Assembly: GCF_042676025.1 (NCBI RefSeq)
Contig: NZ_JBHTJP010000032.1
Location: 1-64,000 of the forward strand
Source: Salinimicrobium gaetbulicola
GTDB lineage: Bacteria > Bacteroidota > Bacteroidia > Flavobacteriales > Flavobacteriaceae
Length of the DNA stretch: 64,000 nucleotides
Reading direction: 5' to 3'
The notes below the pieces were generated by a model. The model worked only from the letters and a program-made list of their open reading frames with translations, had not been told where the DNA came from and made no database searches. The translations under genes were made by a program, and so were the position numbers. This document shows, one piece after another, positions 41,267-50,394 of this stretch. How positions within the stretch are numbered: position 1 is the stretch's first letter; each line of letters starts with the position of its first letter.

Positions 41267-42295
41267 ATGAAATTTACAGCAGAGCAAATAGCAGGCATAC
41301 TTGAAGGGAGCATTGAAGGAGATCCAAATGCAGAAGTAGATAAGCTTGCCAAGATAGAGGAAGGCACAGAGGGAGCAATTACCTTTCTAGCTAATCCTAA
41401 GTATACCTCATATATATATTCAACAAAAGCGACCATAACTATTGTGAGCGATACGTTTGTTGCAGAAGACGATCTGAGCACCACCCTTATTAAGGTAAAA
41501 GATCCATATAAAGCATTTTCCAAATTACTGGAGTTTTATAATCAGGTAAAGCTGAATAAAACAGGAATTGAACAGCCTAGTTTTATCTCTGACTCTGTTT
41601 CATATGGAGAAAATCTATATCTGGGAGCTTTCGCATACCTGGGAGATAATGTGAAGATTGGGGATAATGTCAAGATCTTTCCCAACTCCTTCATTGGGGA
41701 CAATGTAGAAATAGGGAATAATGTTCTAATTTTTCCGGGAGCGAAAATCTATTCTGAAACCGTGATTGGCAATAACTGTGTCATTCATGGGGGAGCTATT
41801 GTTGGCGCTGATGGATTTGGTTTTTCTCCTAACAAGGATGGGGAATACTCAAAAGTGCCTCAGATTGGAAACGTTATTATTGAAGACAATGTGGATGTGG
41901 GGGCAGGAACCACCATTGACCGTGCTACTTTAGGGTCTACAATAATACGGAAAGGAGTAAAGCTGGATAACCAGATCCAGATCGCCCATAATGTTGAGGT
42001 TGGGGAGCATACTGCTATCGCGGCTCAAACGGGAGTTGCAGGTTCCTCAAAAATTGGAAAGAACTGCCTTATTGGAGGTCAGGTGGGAATTGCGGGGCAT
42101 ATTCAGATAGGAGACCGGGTTAAGATCCAGGCTCAATCAGGAATAGGAAGAAATATTAAGGATGATGAAGTAATTCAGGGGTCACCGGCAATCGGATACA
42201 ATGAATACAATAAATCTTATGTTCATTTTAAAAATCTACCTAAAATAGAATACCGCTTAACACAACTAGAAAAAAACTTAAAGGATAATGGCTAA
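41267..42295 (+). CDS. lpxD: UDP-3-O-acylglucosamine N-acyltransferase LpxD
   Basis: A 342-residue left-handed beta-helix acyltransferase that adds a 3-hydroxyacyl chain to the amine of UDP-3-O-acyl-GlcN, third step of lipid A synthesis. The N-terminal uridine-binding domain (~1-100) has GAITFLANPKYTSYIYS; hexapeptide repeats fill ~105-300 (VKIGDNVKIFPNSFIGDNVEIG, in key repeat units), and HNVEVGEHTAIAAQTG carries the catalytic His. A helix ends the chain. It overlaps lpxC/fabZ by 8 bases. Confidence 0.93.
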   Translation: MKFTAEQIAGILEGSIEGDPNAEVDKLAKIEEGTEGAITFLANPKYTSYIYSTKATITIVSDTFVAEDDLSTTLIKVKDPYKAFSKLLEFYNQVKLNKTGIEQPSFISDSVSYGENLYLGAFAYLGDNVKIGDNVKIFPNSFIGDNVEIGNNVLIFPGAKIYSETVIGNNCVIHGGAIVGADGFGFSPNKDGEYSKVPQIGNVIIEDNVDVGAGTTIDRATLGSTIIRKGVKLDNQIQIAHNVEVGEHTAIAAQTGVAGSSKIGKNCLIGGQVGIAGHIQIGDRVKIQAQSGIGRNIKDDEVIQGSPAIGYNEYNKSYVHFKNLPKIEYRLTQLEKNLKDNG

Positions 42296-43676
42296 ACAAC
42301 GAACCATACGAAAAGAAGTTTCGTTAAAGGGAGTAGGACTTCATACAGGAAATGAGGTTACTCTTACATTTAAACCTGCCCCTAACAATACCGGTTACAC
42401 TTTTGTGAGAACAGACCTTGAAGGGCATCCGGCAATTGAGGCAGAGGTTTCTTATGTGGTGAATACTCAGCGAGGGACAAACCTGGAGAAGGACGGGGTG
42501 ACCATCCAAACTTCAGAACATGTTTTGGCCGCCTGTGTAGGTCTTGAGATCGATAACCTGATTATTGAGCTCGATGCTTCTGAGCCACCTATCATGGATG
42601 GATCTTCTAAGTTTTTTGTAGAAGCATTGGAAAAAGCCGGTATTGAAGATCAGGAATGTGACCGTGAAGAATATGTGGTGAAAGAGGTTATTAGTTATAA
42701 GGATGAAGAATCGGGAAGTGAGATCATCGTAATGCCTGCAGACGAATACCAGGTAACAACTATGGTTGACTTCGGAACTAAAGTCCTGGGTACCCAAAAT
42801 GCATCTCTAAATAATCTTTCAGATTTTAAAACCGAAATTTCAGATTCCAGAACGTTTAGCTTTTTACATGAACTGGAAGCCTTGTTAGACCATGGACTTA
42901 TTAAAGGAGGTGATCTTAATAATGCGATCGTGTATGTGGATAAGGAGTTAAGTCCTGAAACTATGGAGAAGTTACGTGGTGCTTTTAAGAAGGATAACAT
43001 TTCAGTAAAACCTAACGGAATTTTGGATAACCTTACTCTGCATCATCCTAATGAGGCGGCACGCCACAAGTTACTTGATGTTATTGGGGATCTTGCCCTT
43101 ATTGGAACAAGGATCCGTGGTAAAGTAATAGCTAACAAACCTGGGCATTATGTGAACACTGAGTTCGCTAAAAAGCTTTCTAAAATAATCAAGAACGAAA
43201 AGCGTAATAATATTCCCAAATATGATCTGGATCAAGAGCCTTTAATGGATGTGAACGAGATCATGAACATTTTACCGCATAGGTCTCCATTTCTTTTGGT
43301 TGACAAGATCATCGAGTTGACCGGTGAAACTGTTGTAGGTGTTAAAAATGTCACTATGAACGAACCTTTCTTTGTAGGACATTTTCCAGGTAAACCGGTA
43401 ATGCCGGGAGTACTTCAGGTGGAAGCAATGGCTCAGACTGGCGGTATTCTTGCATTGAAATCTGTTCCCGATCCTGAGAACTATCTTACCTTTTTCATGA
43501 AGATAGACAATGTGAAATTTAAAAGACAAGTAGTTCCCGGAGACACATTGATCTTCAAACTTGAATTACTTGCACCTATAAGAAGAGGTATCTGCCAAAT
43601 GCAGGCCTATGCCTATGCAAACGGAAAGTTAGTTTCCGAAGCCATATTAATGGCACAAATCGTAAAACAAAATTAA
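42288..43676 (+). CDS. lpxC: Bifunctional LpxC deacetylase / FabZ dehydratase fusion
   Basis: A 462-residue fusion typical of Bacteroidota. Residues ~1-300 are LpxC, the zinc deacetylase committing UDP-3-O-acyl-GlcNAc to lipid A: SEHVLAACVGLEIDNLIIELD holds one ligand and HHPNEAARHKLLDVIGDL the others. Residues ~315-462 are FabZ, the 3-hydroxyacyl-ACP dehydratase: HRSPFLLVDKI, then GHFPGKPVMPGVLQVEAMAQ with the catalytic His and Glu. The fusion ties lipid A and fatty acid elongation, which compete for the same 3-hydroxyacyl-ACP. Operon position between lpxD and lpxA. Confidence 0.95.
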   Translation: MAKQRTIRKEVSLKGVGLHTGNEVTLTFKPAPNNTGYTFVRTDLEGHPAIEAEVSYVVNTQRGTNLEKDGVTIQTSEHVLAACVGLEIDNLIIELDASEPPIMDGSSKFFVEALEKAGIEDQECDREEYVVKEVISYKDEESGSEIIVMPADEYQVTTMVDFGTKVLGTQNASLNNLSDFKTEISDSRTFSFLHELEALLDHGLIKGGDLNNAIVYVDKELSPETMEKLRGAFKKDNISVKPNGILDNLTLHHPNEAARHKLLDVIGDLALIGTRIRGKVIANKPGHYVNTEFAKKLSKIIKNEKRNNIPKYDLDQEPLMDVNEIMNILPHRSPFLLVDKIIELTGETVVGVKNVTMNEPFFVGHFPGKPVMPGVLQVEAMAQTGGILALKSVPDPENYLTFFMKIDNVKFKRQVVPGDTLIFKLELLAPIRRGICQMQAYAYANGKLVSEAILMAQIVKQN

Positions 43677-43681
43677 ATACT

Positions 43682-44467
43682 ATGAATCAACCCTTAGCAT
43701 ACGTACATCCCGGTGCCAAGATTGCAAAAAATGTGGTGATAGAGCCTTTTACCACAATCCATAACAATGTGGTGATAGGTGAGGGCACGTGGATTGGATC
43801 GAATGTTACCATTATGGAAGGGGCACGAATTGGAAAAAATTGTAATATTTTTCCGGGGGCCGTAATTTCAGCTGTACCACAGGATAAGAAATTTAATGAT
43901 GAAGATACTACTACAGAGATCGGTGATAACACGACGATTCGTGAGTGTGTCACCATCAATCGTGGTACTACAGACCGTATGACTACTAAGATCGGGAAGA
44001 ATTGCTGGATCATGGCTTACTGTCATATTGCGCATGATTGCGTAGTGGGCGACAACTGTATCTTCTCAAATAACAGTACTCTGGCGGGACACATTAACGT
44101 GGGAGATCACGTAGTCCTTGCAGGAATGGCAGCTATTCAGCAGTTTTGCAGCATTGGTAGCCATGCTTTCGTAACAGGTGGTTCCCTGGTGCGTAAAGAT
44201 GTTCCTCCTTTTGTGAAAGCAGGTCGTGAACCACTTTCTTATGTTGGAGTGAACTCAATCGGACTTAGACGTAGAGGTTTTTCTACGGAAAAGATCCGCG
44301 AGATCCAGGATATTTACCGAATCCTTTACCAAAAGAATTATAACAATTCACAGGCGGTAGCTATCATTGAAGCTGAAATGGAAGCTACTCCCGAAAGAGA
44401 CGATATTTTAGAATTTATCAAGAATTCCCAACGTGGAATCATGAAAGGATATTTTAGTTCAAATTAA
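43682..44467 (+). CDS. lpxA: Acyl-[ACP]-UDP-N-acetylglucosamine O-acyltransferase LpxA
   Basis: A 261-residue hexapeptide-repeat enzyme for the first step of lipid A synthesis. The N-terminal beta-helix (~1-190) includes IHNNVVIGEGTWIGSNVTI, NRGTTDRMTTKIGKNCWI and the catalytic His region MAYCHIAHDCVVGDNC; the C-terminal helical domain has GLRRRGFSTEKIREIQDIYR, typical of LpxA and not LpxD. Five bases after lpxC/fabZ and ten before efp, in one operon. Confidence 0.95.
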   Translation: MNQPLAYVHPGAKIAKNVVIEPFTTIHNNVVIGEGTWIGSNVTIMEGARIGKNCNIFPGAVISAVPQDKKFNDEDTTTEIGDNTTIRECVTINRGTTDRMTTKIGKNCWIMAYCHIAHDCVVGDNCIFSNNSTLAGHINVGDHVVLAGMAAIQQFCSIGSHAFVTGGSLVRKDVPPFVKAGREPLSYVGVNSIGLRRRGFSTEKIREIQDIYRILYQKNYNNSQAVAIIEAEMEATPERDDILEFIKNSQRGIMKGYFSSN

Positions 44468-44477
44468 TTAGAAAAAG

Positions 44478-45044
44478 ATGGCAAGTACTAGTGATATTAG
44501 AAATGGTTTATGCATTCGTTATAACCATGACATTTTCAAAATCATTGAATTTTTACACGTAAAGCCGGGAAAAGGTCCTGCTTTTGTGCGTACCAAACTT
44601 AAGAGTGTTACTACCGGAAAGGTGATCGACAACACTTTTTCTGCAGGTCATAAAATTGAGGATGTAAGAGTTGAGACTCACAAATTTCAGTTTCTTTACA
44701 ATGATGGGGAATTCTATCATTTCATGAATACTGAGGATTACACCCAAATTAGACTTACTGAAAGTGCTTTGGACGCTCCTGGTCTTTTAAAAGAAGGTGA
44801 AGTGGTGACCATTTTGATCAATACTGAGGATCAAATGCCGCTTTCAGTAGAGATGCCTGCAAGTGTTATTCTTGAGGTAACTCATACCGAGCCTGGTGTT
44901 AAAGGAAACACGGCTACCAATGCCACTAAACCTGCAACAGTAGAGACCGGTGCTGAGGTGAATGTACCTTTATTCATTAATGAGGGAGACAAGATCAAGA
45001 TCGAGACCGAAAAAGGTACTTATAAAGAAAGAATCAAAGAGTAG
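44478..45044 (+). CDS. efp: Elongation factor P
   Basis: A 188-residue EF-P, which helps ribosomes through polyproline stretches. The KOW-like domain I carries HVKPGKGPAFVRTKLKS with Lys32 at the loop tip, the residue lysylated or otherwise modified in other bacteria; domains II and III follow (VEMPASVILEVTHTEPGVKG). No modification enzyme (EpmA, EarP) lies nearby. Last gene of the lpx operon, ended by a terminator. Confidence 0.95.
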   Translation: MASTSDIRNGLCIRYNHDIFKIIEFLHVKPGKGPAFVRTKLKSVTTGKVIDNTFSAGHKIEDVRVETHKFQFLYNDGEFYHFMNTEDYTQIRLTESALDAPGLLKEGEVVTILINTEDQMPLSVEMPASVILEVTHTEPGVKGNTATNATKPATVETGAEVNVPLFINEGDKIKIETEKGTYKERIKE

Positions 45045-45050
45045 GGAAAG

Positions 45051-45073
45051 AGGCATTTTCAAATGCCTTTTTT
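45051..45073 (+). terminator. Terminator after efp
   Basis: AGGCATTT (45051-45058) with AAATGCCT (45061-45068), two-base loop that can open wider, then T6. It separates the lpx-efp operon from the lpxD-like gene. Confidence 0.8.
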
Positions 45074-45098
45074 CATACTTTATATTTTGCTGCGGTAA

Positions 45099-46031
45099 AT
45101 GAAGTTTCCTCAAAAATATATGCTCGAGCAGATCGCTACCATTATTTCTTCGGAATTTGTAGGTGATGCCGATTTTCCCGTTTTGGGAATGAATGAGATC
45201 CATGTGGTTACCCCCGGGGATATCGTGTTCGTAGACCACCCGAAGTATTACGACAAAGCATTGAATTCTGCTGCCACTGTAATACTTATAAATAAGAAGG
45301 TGGAGTGTCCGGAAGGCAAAGCTTTGCTTATTTCTGATGATCCTTTTAGAGATTTTAATAAGCTTACAAAATATTTCAAACCGTTCGAAAATGCTTCCGC
45401 AGCAATAGCTCCTTCCGCGGAAATTGGAGAAGGCACCATACTTCAACCGAATGTTTTTGTTGGCAATAATGTGAAGATAGGGAAGAATTGCCTTATTCAT
45501 TCCAATGTTAGTCTTTACGATAATACGGTGATTGGAGATAATGTGATCATCCATGCGGGAACTGTTCTTGGCGGCGACGCGTTTTATTATAAGAACCGTC
45601 CTGAAGGTTTTGATAAACTTATCTCAGGAGGTAGAGTAGTTATCAAGGATAATGTCGAGATCGGCGCTAATTGCACCATTGATAAAGGAGTTACAGGCGA
45701 CACTACCATTGGTAAAGGAACTAAGCTGGATAATCTAATTCAGGTAGGCCATGATACCATAATAGGTGAGAAATGCCTAATAGCTTCACAGGCGGGAATT
45801 GCCGGTTGTGTGGTAATTGAAGATCAGGTCACCGTTTGGGGGCAGGTTGGAATGCGAAGTGGCATTACTGTGAAAAAAGGAGGTGTGATGATGGGACAGG
45901 CGGGCATAACCAAATCGACCAAAGAAAATACTATTTATTCAGGAAATCCAGCCATGGAATCAAGAGCTAAACTTAAAGAGTTGGCGCTTTTAAGACAATT
46001 GCCTAAATTGATCGAAAATTTAAAAGGTTGA
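45099..46031 (+). CDS. Second LpxD-like acyltransferase
   Basis: A 310-residue LpxD homologue distinct from the gene at 41.3 kb. It keeps the N-terminal domain (GDIVFVDHPKYYDKALN), the hexapeptide helix (NNVKIGKNCLIHSNVSLYDNTVIG) and VGHDTIIGEKCLIASQAGIAG with the catalytic His, but the loop HAGTVLGGDAFYYKNRPEGF differs from canonical LpxD (GADGFGF). It is also shorter. It may acylate another UDP-sugar or use another chain length. A variant -7 element (TATATTTTG near 45081) lies a few bases upstream. Confidence 0.8.
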   Translation: MKFPQKYMLEQIATIISSEFVGDADFPVLGMNEIHVVTPGDIVFVDHPKYYDKALNSAATVILINKKVECPEGKALLISDDPFRDFNKLTKYFKPFENASAAIAPSAEIGEGTILQPNVFVGNNVKIGKNCLIHSNVSLYDNTVIGDNVIIHAGTVLGGDAFYYKNRPEGFDKLISGGRVVIKDNVEIGANCTIDKGVTGDTTIGKGTKLDNLIQVGHDTIIGEKCLIASQAGIAGCVVIEDQVTVWGQVGMRSGITVKKGGVMMGQAGITKSTKENTIYSGNPAMESRAKLKELALLRQLPKLIENLKG

Positions 46032-46032
46032 T

Positions 46033-46443
46033 ATGAGCTTAGAATCGAAAGAATGTGTAGAGAAGTTTTATACCTCTGATTTTTACAAGAATCCTAAATC
46101 CATTAAAGAATTTCTTCATCCAGATGCGCAACTGTACTGGAACAGTAGTTCAGGTTTTCATAAACTAAAGTTTCAGGAGATTTGTGATATGACTAAAGAA
46201 CTTACCAGGTCTTTTGATGCTTTACGGGCAGATATCAGTCATCTAATTAGTGAAAATAATACTGTAGCCATTAGATTCACTTACCATGTAAGAACGATTG
46301 AGAATCCAGAGGAAGAACTTCCAATGGCTCATTTTGTTGCTATTTGGGAAATGAAAGATGGCAAAATGTACAAAGGTCATCAAATAAGTCAGCAAGCTGA
46401 TGACAGCCCTGAAAACCTCGAATCTTTCCTGCCAATTAATTAG
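46033..46443 (+). CDS. NTF2/SnoaL-like protein
   Basis: A 136-residue single-domain protein of the NTF2-like (SnoaL) cone fold: FLHPDAQLYWNSSSGFHKL, LISENNTVAIRFTYHVRT and HFVAIWEMKDGKMYKGHQISQQAD follow the usual strand order. Such proteins bind small hydrophobic ligands or act as isomerases; the ligand is unknown. One base after the lpxD-like gene, so co-transcribed. Confidence 0.8.
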   Translation: MSLESKECVEKFYTSDFYKNPKSIKEFLHPDAQLYWNSSSGFHKLKFQEICDMTKELTRSFDALRADISHLISENNTVAIRFTYHVRTIENPEEELPMAHFVAIWEMKDGKMYKGHQISQQADDSPENLESFLPIN

Positions 46444-46475
46444 AGAATACCTTTAGGTTTTCCTTTATAAAAACC

Positions 46476-46483
46476 TATTTTTG
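46476..46483 (+). promoter_or_regulatory. -7 promoter element of sucD
   Basis: TATTTTTG, exact match, 22 bases before the sucD ATG at 46506. No -33 TTTG at proper spacing. Confidence 0.55.
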
Positions 46484-46505
46484 TAACACAAAATTAAAAT
46501 CAACT

Positions 46506-47378
46506 ATGAGCGTTTTAGTCAATAAAGATTCAAAAATAATTGTTCAAGGTTTTACCGGAAGTGAAGGTACTTTCCATGCCGGTCAAATGATTGAATATGG
46601 TACAAACGTAGTAGGTGGGGTGACACCTGGAAAAGGTGGTCAAAAGCACCTTGATAAGCCTGTTTTCAATACTGTTGAAGATGCGGTAAAAGAAACCGGA
46701 GCAGATGTGTCCATCATTTTTGTGCCACCAGCATTTGCTGCAGATGCTATCATGGAAGCTGCCAACGCCGGAATCAAAGTTATTATTACCATTACTGAAG
46801 GAATTCCAGTGGCCGATATGATCAAGGCTGCAGACTATATAAAAGATAAAGATTGCCGTTTGGTAGGACCTAACTGTCCTGGAGTAATTACTCCAGAAGA
46901 AGCTAAAGTTGGGATCATGCCAGGTTTCGTATTCAAAAAAGGAAAAGTTGGGATCGTTTCTAAATCAGGAACCCTTACTTACGAAGCTGCAGACCAGGTT
47001 GTAAAACAAGGATTAGGTATAACCACTGCTATTGGTATTGGTGGAGACCCAATCATTGGAACTACTACCAAAGAAGCGGTTGAGTTGTTGATGAATGATG
47101 ATGAGACTGAATGTATCGTAATGATCGGTGAGATTGGTGGACAATTGGAAGCCGATGCTGCAAGGTGGATCAAAGACAACGGAAATAAAAAGCCGGTAGT
47201 TGGTTTCATCGCAGGTGAAACTGCTCCAAAAGGTAGAACTATGGGTCACGCTGGAGCTATCGTTGGTGGAAGCGAAGATACTGCTGAGGCTAAGAAAGCG
47301 ATCATGCGCGAGTGTGGGATCCATGTAGTGGATTCTCCTGCCGAGATCGGTAAAAAAGTAAAAGAAGTTATGGGATAA
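46506..47378 (+). CDS. sucD: Succinate--CoA ligase alpha subunit
   Basis: A 290-residue alpha subunit of succinyl-CoA synthetase, TCA cycle: converts succinyl-CoA to succinate with NTP formation. The CoA-binding domain shows VQGFTGSEGTFHAGQM and GGVTPGKGGQ; the phosphohistidine is in GRTMGHAGAIVGG; VGPNCPGVITP is conserved. The beta subunit gene (sucC) is not adjacent, as often in Bacteroidota. Ended by a terminator. Confidence 0.95.
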   Translation: MSVLVNKDSKIIVQGFTGSEGTFHAGQMIEYGTNVVGGVTPGKGGQKHLDKPVFNTVEDAVKETGADVSIIFVPPAFAADAIMEAANAGIKVIITITEGIPVADMIKAADYIKDKDCRLVGPNCPGVITPEEAKVGIMPGFVFKKGKVGIVSKSGTLTYEAADQVVKQGLGITTAIGIGGDPIIGTTTKEAVELLMNDDETECIVMIGEIGGQLEADAARWIKDNGNKKPVVGFIAGETAPKGRTMGHAGAIVGGSEDTAEAKKAIMRECGIHVVDSPAEIGKKVKEVMG

Positions 47379-47398
47379 TTTTCCCTGAATAATATTTA

Positions 47399-47449
47399 AA
47401 CCTCCGTGGTTTTCTGGTTCAAAAATCAGGAACTTCCGGAGGTTTTTTT
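47399..47449 (+). terminator. Terminator after sucD
   Basis: AACCTCCG (47399-47406) pairs with CGGAGGTT (47437-47444) around a ~30-base loop with a secondary helix; T7 follows. Confidence 0.8.
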
Positions 47450-47450
47450 A

Positions 47451-47478
47451 TTGCAGAACGCTTGTTTTACTATATTTG
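47451..47478 (+). promoter_or_regulatory. Promoter of fabG
   Basis: TTG (47451-47453), 17 bases, TATATTTG (47471-47478). The -33 box directly adjoins the sucD terminator T-run. Confidence 0.6.
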
Positions 47479-47520
47479 AATTAAATACAAAACCTGACCA
47501 AGAAAACAGAATCATACAAT

Positions 47521-48267
47521 ATGAAATTATTAGAAGGAAAAAATGCTATTATCACCGGTGCCAGTAGAGGTATCGGGAAAGGAATTGCCGAAGTATTCGC
47601 GAAACATGGAGCCAATGTGGCGTTCACTTATAGCTCTTCTGTTGAAGCCGCCAATGAACTGGAAAAAGAGCTTCAGGGATTGGGAGTAAAGGCTAAAGGA
47701 TATAAGTCTAATGCTGCTGATTTTGAGGAGGCACACGAGTTAGTGAAAAATGTTTCAGAAGACTTCGGAAGCATTGATATTTTGGTGAATAATGCCGGAA
47801 TTACCAAAGACAATCTTTTGATGCGTATGAGCGAGGAAGATTTCGATAAAGTGATCGAGGTGAATTTGAAATCGGTGTTCAACATGACCAAGGCTGTACA
47901 GCGCACTATGCTGAAACAGCGCCACGGAAGCATTATCAATATGAGTAGTGTGGTAGGTGTGAAAGGAAATGCCGGACAGGCAAATTACGCAGCGTCAAAA
48001 GCAGGTATGATCGGTTTTTCTAAATCGATGGCACTTGAGCTTGGGTCTCGAAACATAAGAACCAATGTGATCGCTCCAGGATTCATTGAAACTGAAATGA
48101 CCGGAAAACTGGATGAAAAAGTAGTTGAAGGATGGAGAGAAGCTATTCCATTGAAACGCGGTGGTACTCCTGAAGATATTGCAAATGCATGTGTCTTCCT
48201 TGGAAGTGATCTCAGTGCCTATGTTACGGGTCAGGTCCTTAACGTAGACGGAGGAATGCTTACCTAA
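47521..48267 (+). CDS. fabG: 3-oxoacyl-[ACP] reductase
   Basis: A 248-residue short-chain dehydrogenase for the first reduction of each fatty acid elongation cycle. TGASRGIGKGIA is the NADPH-binding motif, VNNAGIT follows, and the catalytic Ser-Tyr-Lys are in NMSSVVG and YAASKAG. The tail GSDLSAYVTGQVLNVDGGM is the FabG signature. It stands alone between terminators. Confidence 0.93.
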   Translation: MKLLEGKNAIITGASRGIGKGIAEVFAKHGANVAFTYSSSVEAANELEKELQGLGVKAKGYKSNAADFEEAHELVKNVSEDFGSIDILVNNAGITKDNLLMRMSEEDFDKVIEVNLKSVFNMTKAVQRTMLKQRHGSIINMSSVVGVKGNAGQANYAASKAGMIGFSKSMALELGSRNIRTNVIAPGFIETEMTGKLDEKVVEGWREAIPLKRGGTPEDIANACVFLGSDLSAYVTGQVLNVDGGMLT

Positions 48268-48276
48268 TATATTTAG

Positions 48277-48310
48277 CCCGCCTTTGAAATATCAGGGGCG
48301 GGATTTTTTT
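48277..48310 (+). terminator. Terminator after fabG
   Basis: CCCGCC (48277-48282) with GGCGGG (48297-48302), loop of 14, then AT7. Confidence 0.7.
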
Positions 48311-48345
48311 GCCTTTTCCCATTTTTAGTTCTTTTATTTATTCCA

Positions 48346-50376
48346 ATGTCAACTACCCAGGTTTTACTGATCGTTCTAGCCCTGTTACTTGCCCTGGCAA
48401 TAGCGGGATTTCAGTATTACTATAAATCCAAAGGTAGTCCCCGCCAAAAAGCACTTTTTGCAGGACTTCGTTTTCTTACATTCTTTGGACTCTTTCTTTT
48501 GTTGATCAATCCCAAGATCCGTAATGTGGTTTATTATACCGAAAAACCTGATTTGCTGCTGGCAGTGGATAATTCGGTTTCCATTAGCAATTTTGGAGAA
48601 GCACAGAATGTGAAAGACTTTGTTGCTCGTGTTTCTGAAGATCCTGACTTAACAGAAAGATTTGAGATCGAAACTTTTGCTTTCGGAAAAAATGTTACCC
48701 GTCAAAGTGATTTTGAATTTAAAGAGTCCCAAACTAATTTATCTGGTACCTTAAAGGAGCTGAATGAGCTTTATGAGAATTCTGTGGCTCCCACCATCTT
48801 AATTACTGATGGGAATCAAACCCTCGGAGAGGATTACACATTTACTGCCCAGAGGTTTGATAATACTCTTTTTCCTGTGGTAGTAGGTGATACAACTACC
48901 TACCGTGATCTCGCGATCACGCGAATTAATGTCAATAAATATGCCTTTTTAGACAATCGATTTCCGGTAGAAATAATGCTTCAATACTCGGGAGGTTCTG
49001 ATGTGAATACACAGCTTGAAATTCGATCAGGTAACTTTATTGTATATACTAAAAAGGTCTCTTTTGATGGACAGAATAATTCTGTCGTACTTCAATTAGA
49101 TCTTCCTGCCTCCTCAGTAGGAACGCGAGTATATTCTGCAAAACTTTTACCACTTTCAGAAGAGAAAAATCTGATCAATAACCAAAAGGAATTTGCGGTG
49201 GAAGTTATCGATGAAAGAACAAGAGTGTTGATCCTTCATGATCTTTTGCACCCGGATCTTGGTGCCCTTAAAAAATCAATCGAGTCTAACAGGCAGCGGG
49301 AAGCGGTGATTCAGCACATAGAGGAGACTTTTGACCCGGCCGCTTTTCAGTTGGTGATCCTGTATCAGCCAACAACTGTGTTTCAGCCTTTATTGGAAGT
49401 ACTGCAAGAGAAGCAACAAAATTACTGGATAGTAGCAGGGCCGAAAACTGACTGGAGAATGTTGAACGGCCACCAGGAACTCTTTAGGCAGGAAATAACC
49501 GGTCAAACAGAAGAATTTTTTCCGGTCTATAATGAGAATTTTTCAGCATTTCAATTTGAGGACCTGAAGTTCGAAGATTTCCCCCCTTTAAAAGGGAATT
49601 TTGGCGATCTCGTGATCCAGTCCGAAAGTGAAAGTCTGTTATTTCGAAAACTTCAGGGAATTGTGACTACAGTTCCGCTTTTAAGTATTTCCGAAGAGAA
49701 AGAATGGAAAAGAGCATTTTTGTTTGGATCGGGTATATGGAGATGGAGGAGTCATGTTTTCCAGGAAACGAATTCTTTCCGGAGTTTTGATGAATTCATA
49801 GGGAAGTTGGTTCAGTTTCTTTCGTCTCAAAAGAAAAGGGAACGCTTAGATCTTACTTATGAACCCATTTACAGAGGAGGAGAATCACTTGTCATCAAAG
49901 CAGATTACTTTGATAAAAACTATGTTTTTGACCCCGATGCTTCTTTGACTTTAAGTTTAAAAAATGAGACTACCGAAAAATTACAGCAGGTTCCTCTTAT
50001 CTTAAAAGGTAAAAGCTATAATGTTGATCTCAGTAATATCGAACCCGGAGAATATTCTTTTACAGTAAATGTGCAAGGTAAAAATGTGTCTCGGTCAGGT
50101 AAATTCAAACTGATCTCTTTTGATGTTGAGAAACAATTTTTTTCAGCAAATTATAAGGATCTTGATATTATCGCTTCTAAAAGAGGAGAGCGGGTGTATT
50201 TCCCTGATGACTTCGAAGAGCTAAAATCTAAGCTACTGAAAACCAAAAAATACCTGCCTATGCAGAAAACCCGCGAAAACAATGTACCTTTGATCGACTG
50301 GTATTATTTGCTGGGTATAATTATTCTTAGCTTAAGCCTGGAATGGTTTCTACGGAAATATTACGGTTACATATAA
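48346..50376 (+). CDS. VWA domain membrane protein
   Basis: 676 residues. Two N-terminal transmembrane helices (~5-24, ~41-58), a von Willebrand factor A domain with the MIDAS-type AVDNSVSI (DxSxS-like) near residue ~72, a ~370-residue extracytoplasmic part, and one C-terminal helix (LLGIIILSLSLEWFLRKYYG). This plan is shared by Bacteroidota BatA-like and glutamine-amidotransferase-like envelope proteins, but no catalytic domain is seen. It precedes the prohibitin gene by 18 bases. Confidence 0.75.
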   Translation: MSTTQVLLIVLALLLALAIAGFQYYYKSKGSPRQKALFAGLRFLTFFGLFLLLINPKIRNVVYYTEKPDLLLAVDNSVSISNFGEAQNVKDFVARVSEDPDLTERFEIETFAFGKNVTRQSDFEFKESQTNLSGTLKELNELYENSVAPTILITDGNQTLGEDYTFTAQRFDNTLFPVVVGDTTTYRDLAITRINVNKYAFLDNRFPVEIMLQYSGGSDVNTQLEIRSGNFIVYTKKVSFDGQNNSVVLQLDLPASSVGTRVYSAKLLPLSEEKNLINNQKEFAVEVIDERTRVLILHDLLHPDLGALKKSIESNRQREAVIQHIEETFDPAAFQLVILYQPTTVFQPLLEVLQEKQQNYWIVAGPKTDWRMLNGHQELFRQEITGQTEEFFPVYNENFSAFQFEDLKFEDFPPLKGNFGDLVIQSESESLLFRKLQGIVTTVPLLSISEEKEWKRAFLFGSGIWRWRSHVFQETNSFRSFDEFIGKLVQFLSSQKKRERLDLTYEPIYRGGESLVIKADYFDKNYVFDPDASLTLSLKNETTEKLQQVPLILKGKSYNVDLSNIEPGEYSFTVNVQGKNVSRSGKFKLISFDVEKQFFSANYKDLDIIASKRGERVYFPDDFEELKSKLLKTKKYLPMQKTRENNVPLIDWYYLLGIIILSLSLEWFLRKYYGYI

Positions 50377-50394
50377 ATATAAACACAAATTATC

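Noticed and set aside
42288..43676. LpxC-FabZ fusion as a novel architecture
   Set aside because: Well known in Bacteroidota; reported as a feature only.
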